Assembly: GCA_019747615.1 (NCBI GenBank)
Contig: JAIEQQ010000685.1
Location: 1 to 5,040 of the forward strand
Source of the DNA: Phycisphaerales bacterium
GTDB taxonomy: Bacteria; Planctomycetota; Phycisphaerae; Phycisphaerales; UBA1924
Reading direction: 5' to 3'
Length of the DNA: 5,040 bases
Under the pieces are notes generated by a model that was not told the DNA's origin, ran no database searches, and saw only the letters and a program-made list of their open reading frames with translations. Positions 1 through 4,963 of this stretch are shown here, in pieces (the stretch's first letter is position 1; every line of letters starts with the position of its first letter). A program made the translations under genes and the position numbers.

Positions 1-45
1 TCCTGGTGAGGGTGACTGTCGACGCCAGCGCGTGCGTGCCGTGTC

Positions 46-77
46 GAGCGGATGAGCGGATGAGCGGATGAGCGGAT
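46..77. repeat. Perfect 8-bp tandem repeat, four copies
   Basis: The unit GAGCGGAT (ATCCGCTC on the minus strand) occurs four times head to tail without a mismatch, followed by a partial unit (GA). It lies about 50 bp past the stop codon of the adenylyltransferase gene, on that gene's downstream side. Minus-strand reading of positions 1-126 is free of stops in all three frames but has no start codon, so I cannot assign a gene here. No T-tract terminator is visible in this stretch. Confidence 0.9.
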
Positions 78-126
78 GATTCGAGTGAATCGTGCGACGA
101 GCGTGGACGATGAGCGCGCGAAAAGG

Positions 127-1326
127 TCAACCGCCGATGTACCGAGCGTACAGCGATCGCGCGATCCCGACATCGGTCGTGCCGCCGATGATCGCGCGGC
201 CGTCGGCAAAGATGGTCAGTTGGATGGGAGATTCGACACCGATGGAACGCGCTTGGTCCAAGTTTTTTTCTGCCGCGGGAGATCCGACATCCAGCACACC
301 AGTCACTGCGTGCCCCAAACGCTCAAACCGCCCCACCGCGGCCAGTCGCGCAAGAAGCACATCCAGCTGCAAATCCCCCGAACCGGCGATTTGCACCGCG
401 TTTCGCCCGCACAGCACGCGAGCGCGGGCCGGGCGACGGAACACCCCACCACCCCCCGCACCACCACTAACACGCCCGGCAGCGGCCGCGCCCTCGCCGG
501 GCCGATCGCATCCGACCGCGCGATTGTCTTCGGGTCGAAGTTCGAGAAACTCAAACCGCCGCAGGCCGCAGCACGGGCAATCGTCGCGTTTGGATTTCGA
601 GAGATCGATCTGCCGCGTCCGGGCGTCCATCGCATCGATGCTGAGCAGCGATCGCGAGAGCAAACCCTGTTGACCGGCGAGCACCTTGATCGCTTCGCCG
701 GCTTGCCAACTGGCGATCATCGCGCTGACGGGCGCGAAGATGCCGACGGTGTCGCAGGTGCCCACGTCGCCCATCGGCGGATCGGGAAACACGCAGCGGA
801 GGCACGCGCTGGCGCCGGGCAAGATCGAGATCGACATCGCGGTCGTGCCAATCGCGCCGGCGTAGATCAGCGGCACGCCGAGCTTCACGCAGACGTCGTT
901 GATCAGGTAGCGGGCCTCGAAGTTGTCGGTGCAATCGAGCAAGACGCCGGGGCGCGGGTGCGGGGAGAGGACGCGCTCAGCATCCTCGGCGACGAAGTCG
1001 TCGGCGATCGGATGGATGACCGTCGTTGGGTTGATGCGCGCGAGTCGGCGGGCGGCGGCCTCGGCTTTTGGCGAACCCGCCGCGGCATCCGTGGCGTCAA
1101 AGAGCGTCTGCCGCTGGAGGTTTGTGGTCTCGACCGTGTCGCGATCGATGAGCGTGAGGCGACCGACCCCAGCGCGGCAGAGAAGGTCCGCCGCGGGGCA
1201 GCCGAGGGCACCAAGGCCGATGATCATGGCGTGCGAGGCCGCGAGTCGTTGCTGGCCGGCGAGGCCGATCTCGGGCAGGAGCATCTGCCGGTGATAACGG
1301 GCCAGGGCTGGCGAATCGCTGTCCAT
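127..1326 (-). CDS. ThiF/MoeB/HesA-family adenylyltransferase (E1-like sulfur-carrier activating enzyme)
   Basis: This 399-residue protein should use ATP to adenylate the C-terminus of a small sulfur-carrier protein (ThiS- or MoaD-like) in the cytoplasm, a step in thiamine or molybdopterin synthesis. Visible motifs: RYHRQ at 10-14 (adenylation arginine), the nucleotide loop GLGALG at 37-42, D61/D63, NLQRQ at 69-73, K87, DCTDN at 131-135, and a zinc site from C175-x2-C178 and C250-x2-C253. C191 sits where family members carry a reactive cysteine. The core ends near residue 260. A Gly/Ala-rich linker (about 277-296) leads to a C-terminal domain (about 303-399) with LCGRNAVQI, FADGRAII and ARSLYARYIG, a domain I recall from planctomycete and Deinococcus homologues. 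I chose ATG 1326 because the family N-terminus begins there; an in-frame GTG at 1392 would add residues encoded by repeat DNA. No good Shine-Dalgarno is visible. ThiF and MoeB roles cannot be separated, and no carrier gene is nearby. Confidence 0.93.
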   Translation of the reverse strand: MDSDSPALARYHRQMLLPEIGLAGQQRLAASHAMIIGLGALGCPAADLLCRAGVGRLTLIDRDTVETTNLQRQTLFDATDAAAGSPKAEAAARRLARINPTTVIHPIADDFVAEDAERVLSPHPRPGVLLDCTDNFEARYLINDVCVKLGVPLIYAGAIGTTAMSISILPGASACLRCVFPDPPMGDVGTCDTVGIFAPVSAMIASWQAGEAIKVLAGQQGLLSRSLLSIDAMDARTRQIDLSKSKRDDCPCCGLRRFEFLELRPEDNRAVGCDRPGEGAAAAGRVSGGAGGGGVFRRPARARVLCGRNAVQIAGSGDLQLDVLLARLAAVGRFERLGHAVTGVLDVGSPAAEKNLDQARSIGVESPIQLTIFADGRAIIGGTTDVGIARSLYARYIGG

Positions 1327-1357
1327 GGGGCAGTGTATTCGGCCTCGCCGTGTGAAC

Positions 1358-1430
1358 GGGAAAGGCAGGTACACGGAGGTCGCGGAGGGCACGGAGGAAC
1401 ACGGAGTTCAATACATGGGGGAAAGGCAGG
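1358..1430. repeat. 12-bp direct repeat flanking a decamer array
   Basis: GGGAAAGGCAGG occurs at 1358-1369 and again at 1419-1430 with no mismatch. The 49 bp between the copies contain the ACACGGAGG-like array. The left copy lies about 30 bp upstream of the adenylyltransferase start. The arrangement could be a duplication made when the array was inserted, or a segmental duplication. Confidence 0.85.
1371..1406 (-). repeat. Degenerate about 10-bp tandem array (CTCCGTGTTC-like on the minus strand)
   Basis: Four units with a spacing near 10 bp are visible: ACACGGAGGT, CGCGGAGGGC, ACGGAGGAAC and ACGGAG. On the minus strand they read CTCCGTG/CTCCGCG. Positions 1369-1388 match the reverse complement of 1659-1678 at 18 of 20 bases, so this array is an inverted partner of the longer array downstream. 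Confidence 0.8.
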
Positions 1431-1488
1431 CCCATGCGATGCGCGTCACGCGTTGACGTGTTGACGTTGTCGCTCGCGAGTGTTCAAT

Positions 1489-1516
1489 CCGTGCCTTCGC
1501 AGAGCCTCAGGCACGG
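1489..1516. repeat. Perfect 8-bp inverted repeat (hairpin)
   Basis: CCGTGCCT (1489-1496) and AGGCACGG (1509-1516) are exact reverse complements around a 12-base loop. No T-run follows on either strand, so it is not a typical intrinsic terminator. Its function is unknown. Confidence 0.6.
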
Positions 1517-1550
1517 CGTCCAAAGGCGCGGGACACAACGGCGATCCGTA

Positions 1551-1620
1551 TCAATCCATTACATCAAATCACAACCCAGTCAATCCAGGTTCATCCCATT
1601 CCAGCCCGGCTCAACCCCAC
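1551..1620. repeat. AT-richer degenerate decamer array (CAATCCAGGT-like)
   Basis: Split into tens, the stretch reads TCAATCCATT, ACATCAAATC, ACAACCCAGT, CAATCCAGGT, TCATCCCATT, CCAGCCCGGC, TCAACCCCAC. The recurring CAA(T/C)CC core at roughly 10-bp steps is visible by eye, and the first half is clearly more AT-rich than the surrounding DNA. From memory, similar AATCC-rich dispersed repeats occur in many environmental bacteria. I cannot confirm homology here. Confidence 0.55.
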
Positions 1621-1648
1621 CCGGATCAGCCGCCGCGTTTCTCTCCCC

Positions 1649-1735
1649 TCTCCGCGTCCCTCCGCGTGCTCCGTGTACAAGTTCCCCTGTCTTCTCTGCG
1701 TTCCTCTGCAATCTCTGTGTCCCCTGCGTACTCCG
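1649..1735 (+). repeat. Degenerate decamer array (CTCCGCGT / CTCTGCGT / CTCTGTGT units)
   Basis: About eight imperfect units with a CTC(C/T)G(C/T)GT core repeat every 9-11 bp, for example CTCCGCGTCC, CTCCGCGTGC, CTCCGTGTAC, CTCTGCGTTC, CTCTGCAAT and CTCTGTGTCC. A break near 1680-1692 divides the array into a CTCCG half and a CTCTG half. It is in opposite orientation to the array at 1371-1406. Arrays of this kind are dispersed in many bacterial genomes and produce spurious 'NLCVLCV' peptides when translated. This is general recollection, not a search. Confidence 0.8.
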
Positions 1736-1767
1736 ATGTCGTGGACAATCTCGTCGCGCAGGGTTGA

Positions 1768-1790
1768 AGCCGCAGCTTGCGCTCCGGGCT
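1768..1790 (-). terminator. Imperfect GC-rich palindrome after the phosphoesterase gene (possible terminator or REP-like element)
   Basis: AGCCGCAGC (1768-1776), a TTGC loop, and GCTCCGGGCT (1781-1790) form an imperfect stem with one mismatch and one bulge. It begins 14 bases beyond the metallophosphoesterase stop codon, a usual place for an intrinsic terminator. No T-run follows on the minus strand, so termination is unproven. It may instead be a dispersed palindrome. Confidence 0.35.
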
Positions 1791-1804
1791 CCCTTCGGCA
1801 TGAG

Positions 1805-3208
1805 TTACGCCAGCACGTTCGCTCGCGTGAGCGTCACCTTGAGTACTTCGGGTGGGACGCCGATGCGGATGGGCAGGAGCGAGACGCCGATGCCGTTGGT
1901 GACGATGACCGGGCAGGCGGGACCGTTGCAGAGGCCGGAGCGGTATTTCTGACCATGGTCAGAGGGAACGATCGGAGCGCCGATCAGGGGGAGGGAGACT
2001 TGGCCGCCGTGGGTGTGGCCGCTGAGGATGAGATCGGCGCGTTGGCTCGGGGGCTTGCCGTTGCGCGATGCGAAGACGCTGGCCTCGGCGTAGTCCGGGT
2101 GGTGCGAAAGAACGACTCGCGGCACATCGGCGGGGATGCCTTCGAGCGCGATGTTTGCACTCGGCGACTGTGTCCAGAGGTCTTCAACGCCCGCGATGAC
2201 GAGCCCGTCGCGCGAAGCGTCGGGCGCATCGGTCGGCGTGCTCTGCGTGATCGTGACCGGCTGGCCGGGCGCACTGCGACGAACGATGGCCCGCTGGTTC
2301 TGGAGGAGCATGATGCCCGATCGGCCGAGCAGCGCCGCGTTGGTCGCAAAGCCGCCGAAGTAGCTCTCGTGATTCCCCATGATGCCGATGCTGCGCCCGC
2401 GCGCGATGAGCGGCTGCATGAGCTGGATCACGCGCGGCATGAACGTTGGCCCGTTGTGGATGTAGTCACCCAGCAGTAGATCGATGTCCGCGTTGATCGC
2501 GATCGCGGCGGCGATCGCGTGTTCGACATGCGCGGCGGGGACTCGCGGGCCGTAGTGCAGATCGGCGACGACGGAAAGCACCAGGCCATCGAGGCTCGCG
2601 GGCAGATCCTTGATCGGCACGGTGAACTCGCGAACTCGGATCGCCCACGGCTCCTGGATCGTTGCGTGCGCGTAGCCACCAGCGCCGACGACCACGACGG
2701 CGCTGCCGGCGCCATCGACAAGGAGCCGACGGCGCGAGAAGCGGCTTGTGGTTTCGGGCTCAGGTGTTGAGTCCGACGAGCGGGCATCGATGCCGTCGGG
2801 GGCGGGCTGCGGGCGGACGGACGAACGCGGCGTCGCGTCGCGGGTGATCGGGCTCACACGGAGCAGACGGGCTCGCAGTCGCAGGATGGTCCACGCCGCG
2901 ATGAGCCAGGGCATCCAGCCGATCAGGCTCGCGCCGATCGCGAAGCGGAGCGAGGAGCCGTTGAGGCCGCCCATGATTCGGACCATGGCGAACCAGCCGG
3001 GCGCGGTCGGCATCGCCAAGACGTTGCCGAGGATCTTCCATGTCGCGTACTCGGGCTCTGCGGCGCTTGATGGTGCCGCGGCCATCCAGGTGAACGCGTG
3101 GATCGACACGCTGGCGAGCGTGAGCAGGAACCACAGCACGCCCCAACGGATGACGCTCTTGCACCATTGGGGCATGATGTCGGCGCGAGTTGGGAGCGGA
3201 GCGGTCAT
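1805..3208 (-). CDS. Membrane-anchored calcineurin-like metallophosphoesterase (YkuE/YaeI-like)
   Basis: This 467-residue protein is a binuclear-metal phosphoesterase predicted to act on the outer face of the cytoplasmic membrane. Substrate is unknown; the best-known relatives are envelope phosphodiesterases. Hydrophobic segments lie at about 19-41, 84-109 and 164-182, with a Ser/Pro/Thr-rich linker between the second and third. A Tat-like SRRRLL (158-163) precedes the third. The catalytic domain (about 195-467) shows DLHYG (216-220), GDY (247-249), GNHE (278-281), SHHPD (368-372) and GHTHGGQ (397-403), the full metal-ligand set. The ending, with IVTNGIGVSLLPIRIGVPPE (435-454), matches the family. 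ATG 3208 was chosen because it starts just before the first membrane segment. ATG 3175 (456 residues) is also possible, and neither has a clear ribosome-binding site. GTG 3310 would add a Ser/Thr/Pro-rich tail encoded by a tetranucleotide repeat and is less likely. A terminator separates the gene from rpsG, so it is probably transcribed alone. Confidence 0.92.
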   Translation of the reverse strand: MTAPLPTRADIMPQWCKSVIRWGVLWFLLTLASVSIHAFTWMAAAPSSAAEPEYATWKILGNVLAMPTAPGWFAMVRIMGGLNGSSLRFAIGASLIGWMPWLIAAWTILRLRARLLRVSPITRDATPRSSVRPQPAPDGIDARSSDSTPEPETTSRFSRRRLLVDGAGSAVVVVGAGGYAHATIQEPWAIRVREFTVPIKDLPASLDGLVLSVVADLHYGPRVPAAHVEHAIAAAIAINADIDLLLGDYIHNGPTFMPRVIQLMQPLIARGRSIGIMGNHESYFGGFATNAALLGRSGIMLLQNQRAIVRRSAPGQPVTITQSTPTDAPDASRDGLVIAGVEDLWTQSPSANIALEGIPADVPRVVLSHHPDYAEASVFASRNGKPPSQRADLILSGHTHGGQVSLPLIGAPIVPSDHGQKYRSGLCNGPACPVIVTNGIGVSLLPIRIGVPPEVLKVTLTRANVLA

Positions 3209-3278
3209 GCGGCGGTGAGAGGTGATGGAGCCAGCGGGAATCGGCGTGGTGTGCGGTGCGGTGGGCGAAGGCGAGCGC

Positions 3279-3298
3279 GAGTGAGTGAGTGAGCGAGC
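3279..3298. repeat. Short tetranucleotide repeat
   Basis: Three copies of GAGT are followed by two of GAGC, giving five tetranucleotide units in a row. It lies 71-90 bp upstream of the chosen phosphoesterase start, inside the possible GTG-initiated extension. Confidence 0.7.
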
Positions 3299-3338
3299 AA
3301 TTGCGGACACAGAGGGCCATCGGCCAGTTTGGCGTGGG

Positions 3339-3356
3339 CTCGCGAGGTATCGCGAG
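3339..3356. repeat. Perfect 7-bp inverted repeat with a 4-base loop
   Basis: CTCGCGA, loop GGTA, TCGCGAG. It lies about 130 bp upstream of the phosphoesterase start. It could be an operator dyad or an RNA hairpin in a 5' leader. Nothing seen here decides between these. Confidence 0.45.
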
Positions 3357-3476
3357 GAAAGATCGAAGTCAGGCGGGAGGGGTCTTGCACGAGCGGGACG
3401 TGCTGCCGGGTCGGGTCACTGATGCGCGCGGAGCGATAGCGGGCGACGACTGATCCGGAGGCCGGAACTCATCCGT

Positions 3477-3529
3477 GGCGCGAGGCCGCATGAGCTCGCC
3501 CCTCTCGGAGAGAGGGGGTACCCCGCGCC
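3477..3529. repeat. Nested palindromic element (REP-like)
   Basis: The inner hairpin is CCCCTCTC (3499-3506), loop GGA, GAGAGGGG (3510-3517). It overlaps a second palindrome GGGGTACCCC (3515-3524). Outer arms GGCGCG (3477-3482) and CGCGCC (3524-3529) enclose it. Its position just beyond the rpsG terminator and the symmetric GC-rich layout suggest a dispersed intergenic palindrome, not a gene-specific signal. Confidence 0.5.
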
Positions 3530-3530
3530 G

Positions 3531-3562
3531 AAAAGCAGACGGGCCCGAAACACTCGGGCCCG
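3531..3562 (-). terminator. Intrinsic terminator of the rpsL-rpsG unit
   Basis: A perfect 9-bp stem, CGGGCCCGA / TCGGGCCCG (3540-3548 and 3554-3562), surrounds a 5-base loop. On the minus strand it is followed by TCTGCTTTTC, a modest T-rich tail. It starts 40 bases after the rpsG stop codon. Strength, position and polarity all fit termination of the ribosomal transcript before the phosphoesterase gene. Confidence 0.75.
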
Positions 3563-3602
3563 CCTGAAACATACGTGATGTTGATCGAGGTGGCCGCGAA
3601 GA

Positions 3603-4097
3603 TTACGCGAAGTGCGCGAAGGCCTTGTTGGCCTCGGCCATGCGATGGGTCTGATCGCGCGTGGCCATGGCCTTGCCTTCCTTCTTGGCGGCGGCGTAGA
3701 ACTCATCGGCGAGGCGCTGGGCCATCGGGCGGCCCTTCTCGTTGCGCGAGGCATCGAGGATCCAGCGGAAGGCCAGCGACTGCTGACGCTTGGCGCGGAC
3801 CTGCAGCGGCACCTGGTAGTTCGCACCACCGACGCGCTTGGAGCGGACTTCGACGAAGGGCTTGACGTTCTCGAGCGCCATCTTGAAGATCTCGATCGAG
3901 GTCTTCGGGGCGTTCGGGTCGGTCTCCTTCTCGAGCTTCATCGCGATGATGTCGAGGCAGTCGTACATGATGCGCTGGGCGGTGGCCTTCTTGCCGCGCT
4001 CCATCAGACAGTTGATGAACTTCGACAGGACGAGGTCCTGGAAGCGGGGATCGGGACGAAGCTGCTCAGCGGACTTGGTAAACGACTTGCCACCCAT
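3603..4097 (-). CDS. rpsG: 30S ribosomal protein S7 (uS7)
   Basis: S7 is a primary 16S rRNA-binding protein that nucleates assembly of the 30S head and lies near the mRNA exit channel. The 164-residue product covers the whole family: PDPRFQD (15-21), [12 protein letters not shown] (26-37), [18 protein letters not shown] (74-91), ANYQVPLQV (92-100), FRWILDASR (110-118), RLADEF (128-133) and the near-terminal [14 protein letters not shown] (150-163). Compared with the E. coli protein as I recall it, the usual arginine-rich N-terminus is replaced by [13 protein letters not shown], and a loop at about 56-67 ([12 protein letters not shown]) is a few residues longer. ATG 4097 is fixed by family alignment and a strong Shine-Dalgarno. 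It follows rpsL by 157 bp and is closed by a hairpin terminator. fusA does not follow. In many bacteria S7 represses its own operon by binding the S12-S7 spacer. Confidence 0.98.
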   Translation of the reverse strand: MGGKSFTKSAEQLRPDPRFQDLVLSKFINCLMERGKKATAQRIMYDCLDIIAMKLEKETDPNAPKTSIEIFKMALENVKPFVEVRSKRVGGANYQVPLQVRAKRQQSLAFRWILDASRNEKGRPMAQRLADEFYAAAKKEGKAMATRDQTHRMAEANKAFAHFA

Positions 4098-4105
4098 TGC
4101 ATCAA

Positions 4106-4110
4106 CTCCT
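4106..4110 (-). promoter_or_regulatory. Shine-Dalgarno site of rpsG
   Basis: On the minus strand AGGAGTT begins here, with AGGAG 8 bases before ATG 4097. It is the only strong ribosome-binding site among the four genes, and it settles the rpsG start. Confidence 0.85.
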
Positions 4111-4140
4111 GACAGGTATTGCGCGGCCGCGAAGGTGTCT

Positions 4141-4163
4141 GCCCACGCACACGCGGCGGGGGC
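4141..4163 (-). promoter_or_regulatory. Hairpin in the rpsL-rpsG spacer (possible leader or S7-binding structure)
   Basis: GCCCACGC (4141-4148) and GCGGGGGC (4156-4163) pair at seven of eight positions around a 7-base loop. It lies 43 bases upstream of the rpsG start. In E. coli the S12-S7 spacer is the target of S7 translational repression, so a structure here is a candidate for that role. I see no conserved S7-binding sequence that would prove it. Confidence 0.3.
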
Positions 4164-4254
4164 ACTCGACACGACAGGCCGAACGAGAAAAGACTATGAC
4201 AATCAAAGCGGGACGGAGACGGGTTCGTGCTCAGCGAGATCGCGAGCGGCGGGA

Positions 4255-4629
4255 TCAGGACTTGACGGCCTTGGCGCCGTACTTCGAGCGACCCTGCTTG
4301 CGCTTCTCGACGCCGAGGCAGTCCAGCGAGCCGCGGACGATGTGGTATCGCACACCGGGGAGGTCGCGAACGCGGCCGCCGCGTACGAGGACGATGGAGT
4401 GTTCTTGGAGGTTGTGACCCTCGCCGCCGATGTAGGCGGTGACTTCCTTGCCGTTGGAGAGGCGAACGCGAGCGACCTTACGGAGCGCGGAGTTCGGCTT
4501 CTTCGGGGTTTGGGTGCGGACGATCATGCAGACGCCGCGCTTCTGCGGAGCCTCGTTGAGGTCACGCGTCTTGCCCTTGAAGGCGACGGAGCGGCGGGGA
4601 TTGCGGACAAGCTGGTTGATCGTCGGCAT
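4255..4629 (-). CDS. rpsL: 30S ribosomal protein S12 (uS12)
   Basis: S12 sits at the decoding centre of the 30S subunit and helps check codon-anticodon pairing. It is also the classic streptomycin-resistance locus. The 124-residue length equals the E. coli protein. Hallmarks are PTINQLVR at the N-terminus, [11 protein letters not shown] (41-51), [13 protein letters not shown] (66-78), [13 protein letters not shown] (84-96), and the basic tail with RSKYG (113-117). Lys43 is conserved. Position 88, Lys in E. coli, is Arg here (codon CGC). Asp89, the residue methylthiolated by RimO in other bacteria, is present. ATG 4629 is fixed by the invariant family N-terminus. The upstream GAGACGAG is at best a weak ribosome-binding site. 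A promoter candidate lies about 40 bp upstream, so rpsL appears to be the first gene of a two-gene unit with rpsG. Confidence 0.99.
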   Translation of the reverse strand: MPTINQLVRNPRRSVAFKGKTRDLNEAPQKRGVCMIVRTQTPKKPNSALRKVARVRLSNGKEVTAYIGGEGHNLQEHSIVLVRGGRVRDLPGVRYHIVRGSLDCLGVEKRKQGRSKYGAKAVKS

Positions 4630-4668
4630 AGGTCTCGTCTCAGAGTTTGCGTCTTGAATCGGGTCGAG

Positions 4669-4696
4669 ATGATAGCCGGGCGAGGCGCGGCGGCAA
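4669..4696 (-). promoter_or_regulatory. Candidate sigma-70-type promoter for rpsL-rpsG
   Basis: On the minus strand a TTGCCG -35 box (4691-4696, four of six consensus bases) and a TATCAT -10 box (4669-4674, five of six) are separated by 16 bp. Transcription would start near 4662 and give a leader of roughly 33 bases. It is the best box pair I found in the window, and its position directly before a ribosomal operon makes it plausible. Confidence 0.45.
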
Positions 4697-4781
4697 GGGG
4701 GCGACCATTTCCCTATTGGAGATGGACCGGCGTGTGGTCGCGGCGGGAGATGAGGCGTGCTCGCGACGCTTACAGCCTACG

Positions 4782-4841
4782 AACACCGAACGCAGTCGCT
4801 CGAGCGCGGCGGCAGCGTAAGCGCCGCGGCTCGCGGGTGTT
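4782..4841. repeat. Imperfect 60-bp inverted repeat
   Basis: Outer arms AACACC (4782-4787) and GGTGTT (4836-4841) enclose inner arms GAGCGCGGCG (4802-4811) and CGCCGCGGCTC (4822-4832), which pair with one bulged base around GCAGCGTAAG. The inner hairpin is the stronger part. It resembles dispersed GC-rich palindromes. Confidence 0.5.
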
Positions 4842-4864
4842 GAAGCTCTTGGCACCGTTCGCGA

Positions 4865-4886
4865 CCGCCGGCCTATCGGCCGGTGG
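4865..4886. repeat. GC-rich hairpin, 9-bp stem
   Basis: CCGCCGGCC (4865-4873), loop TATC, GGCCGGTGG (4878-4886). Six inner pairs are perfect and one of the outer three is G-T. No T-run follows on either strand, so it may be a terminator for a gene outside the window or a REP-like palindrome. Confidence 0.5.
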
Positions 4887-4963
4887 CGGCATCGGCGACC
4901 ATGTTGCAAAGGTTGCGGCGGTGACGGGGCGTGAAGACGAATTGTAACGAAGGGTGGTGGAGA

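Larger units (their letters stand above)
1327..1804. other. Intergenic repeat island (478 bp) between the phosphoesterase and adenylyltransferase genes
   Basis: I see no credible gene here. Reading frames in this stretch give only low-complexity peptides of the type made by CTCTGTG-like repeats. It contains, left to right: a short array of ACACGGAGG-like units, a 12-bp direct repeat, an 8-bp perfect hairpin, an AT-richer array of CAATCCAGGT-like decamers, a longer array of CTCTGCGTTC-like decamers in the opposite orientation to the first, and an imperfect palindrome just beyond the phosphoesterase stop codon. It must also contain the 3' end of the phosphoesterase transcript and probably the adenylyltransferase promoter, but I found no convincing promoter match. 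Confidence 0.8.
3209..3602. other. Intergenic region between rpsG and the phosphoesterase gene (394 bp)
   Basis: I see no gene or tRNA here. It carries the rpsG terminator at its right end, a nested palindrome at 3477-3529, a perfect 7-bp hairpin at 3339-3356, and a short GAGT repeat at 3279-3298. The phosphoesterase promoter should be here, but I found no pair of boxes good enough to call. Confidence 0.75.

Noticed and set aside
1327..1392. GTG 1392 as the start of the adenylyltransferase
   Set aside because: It would add 22 residues encoded mainly by the repeat island. The family N-terminus (ALARYHRQ) begins just after ATG 1326.
76..1464. Long plus-strand open frame (462 codons) opposite the adenylyltransferase
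   Set aside because: It is the antisense shadow of a gene with clear ThiF/MoeB motifs. The translation is Arg/Gly/Asp-rich with no domain character, a common result of GC-rich codon use.
1371..1735. CRISPR array
   Set aside because: The units are degenerate 9-11-mers without unique spacers of 25-40 bp, and no cas gene is present.
1434..1952. Plus-strand frame with Cys/Leu-rich 'NLCVPCVL' peptide
   Set aside because: This peptide is the known translation artefact of CTCTGTG-like repeats, and the frame runs antisense into the phosphoesterase gene.
3345..3400. Promoter for the phosphoesterase gene (CTGACT ... GATACC on the minus strand)
   Set aside because: Spacing is about 15 bp and both boxes match poorly, so chance is the better explanation.
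3360..3500. tRNA or other structured RNA between rpsG and the phosphoesterase
   Set aside because: I found no TpsiC-like GTTCRANNC motif or cloverleaf-compatible arms.
3838..4947. Long plus-strand open frame (369 codons) across rpsG, rpsL and the upstream region
   Set aside because: It runs antisense through two unmistakable ribosomal protein genes, and its remaining part (4700-4947) has no recognisable family motif or start.
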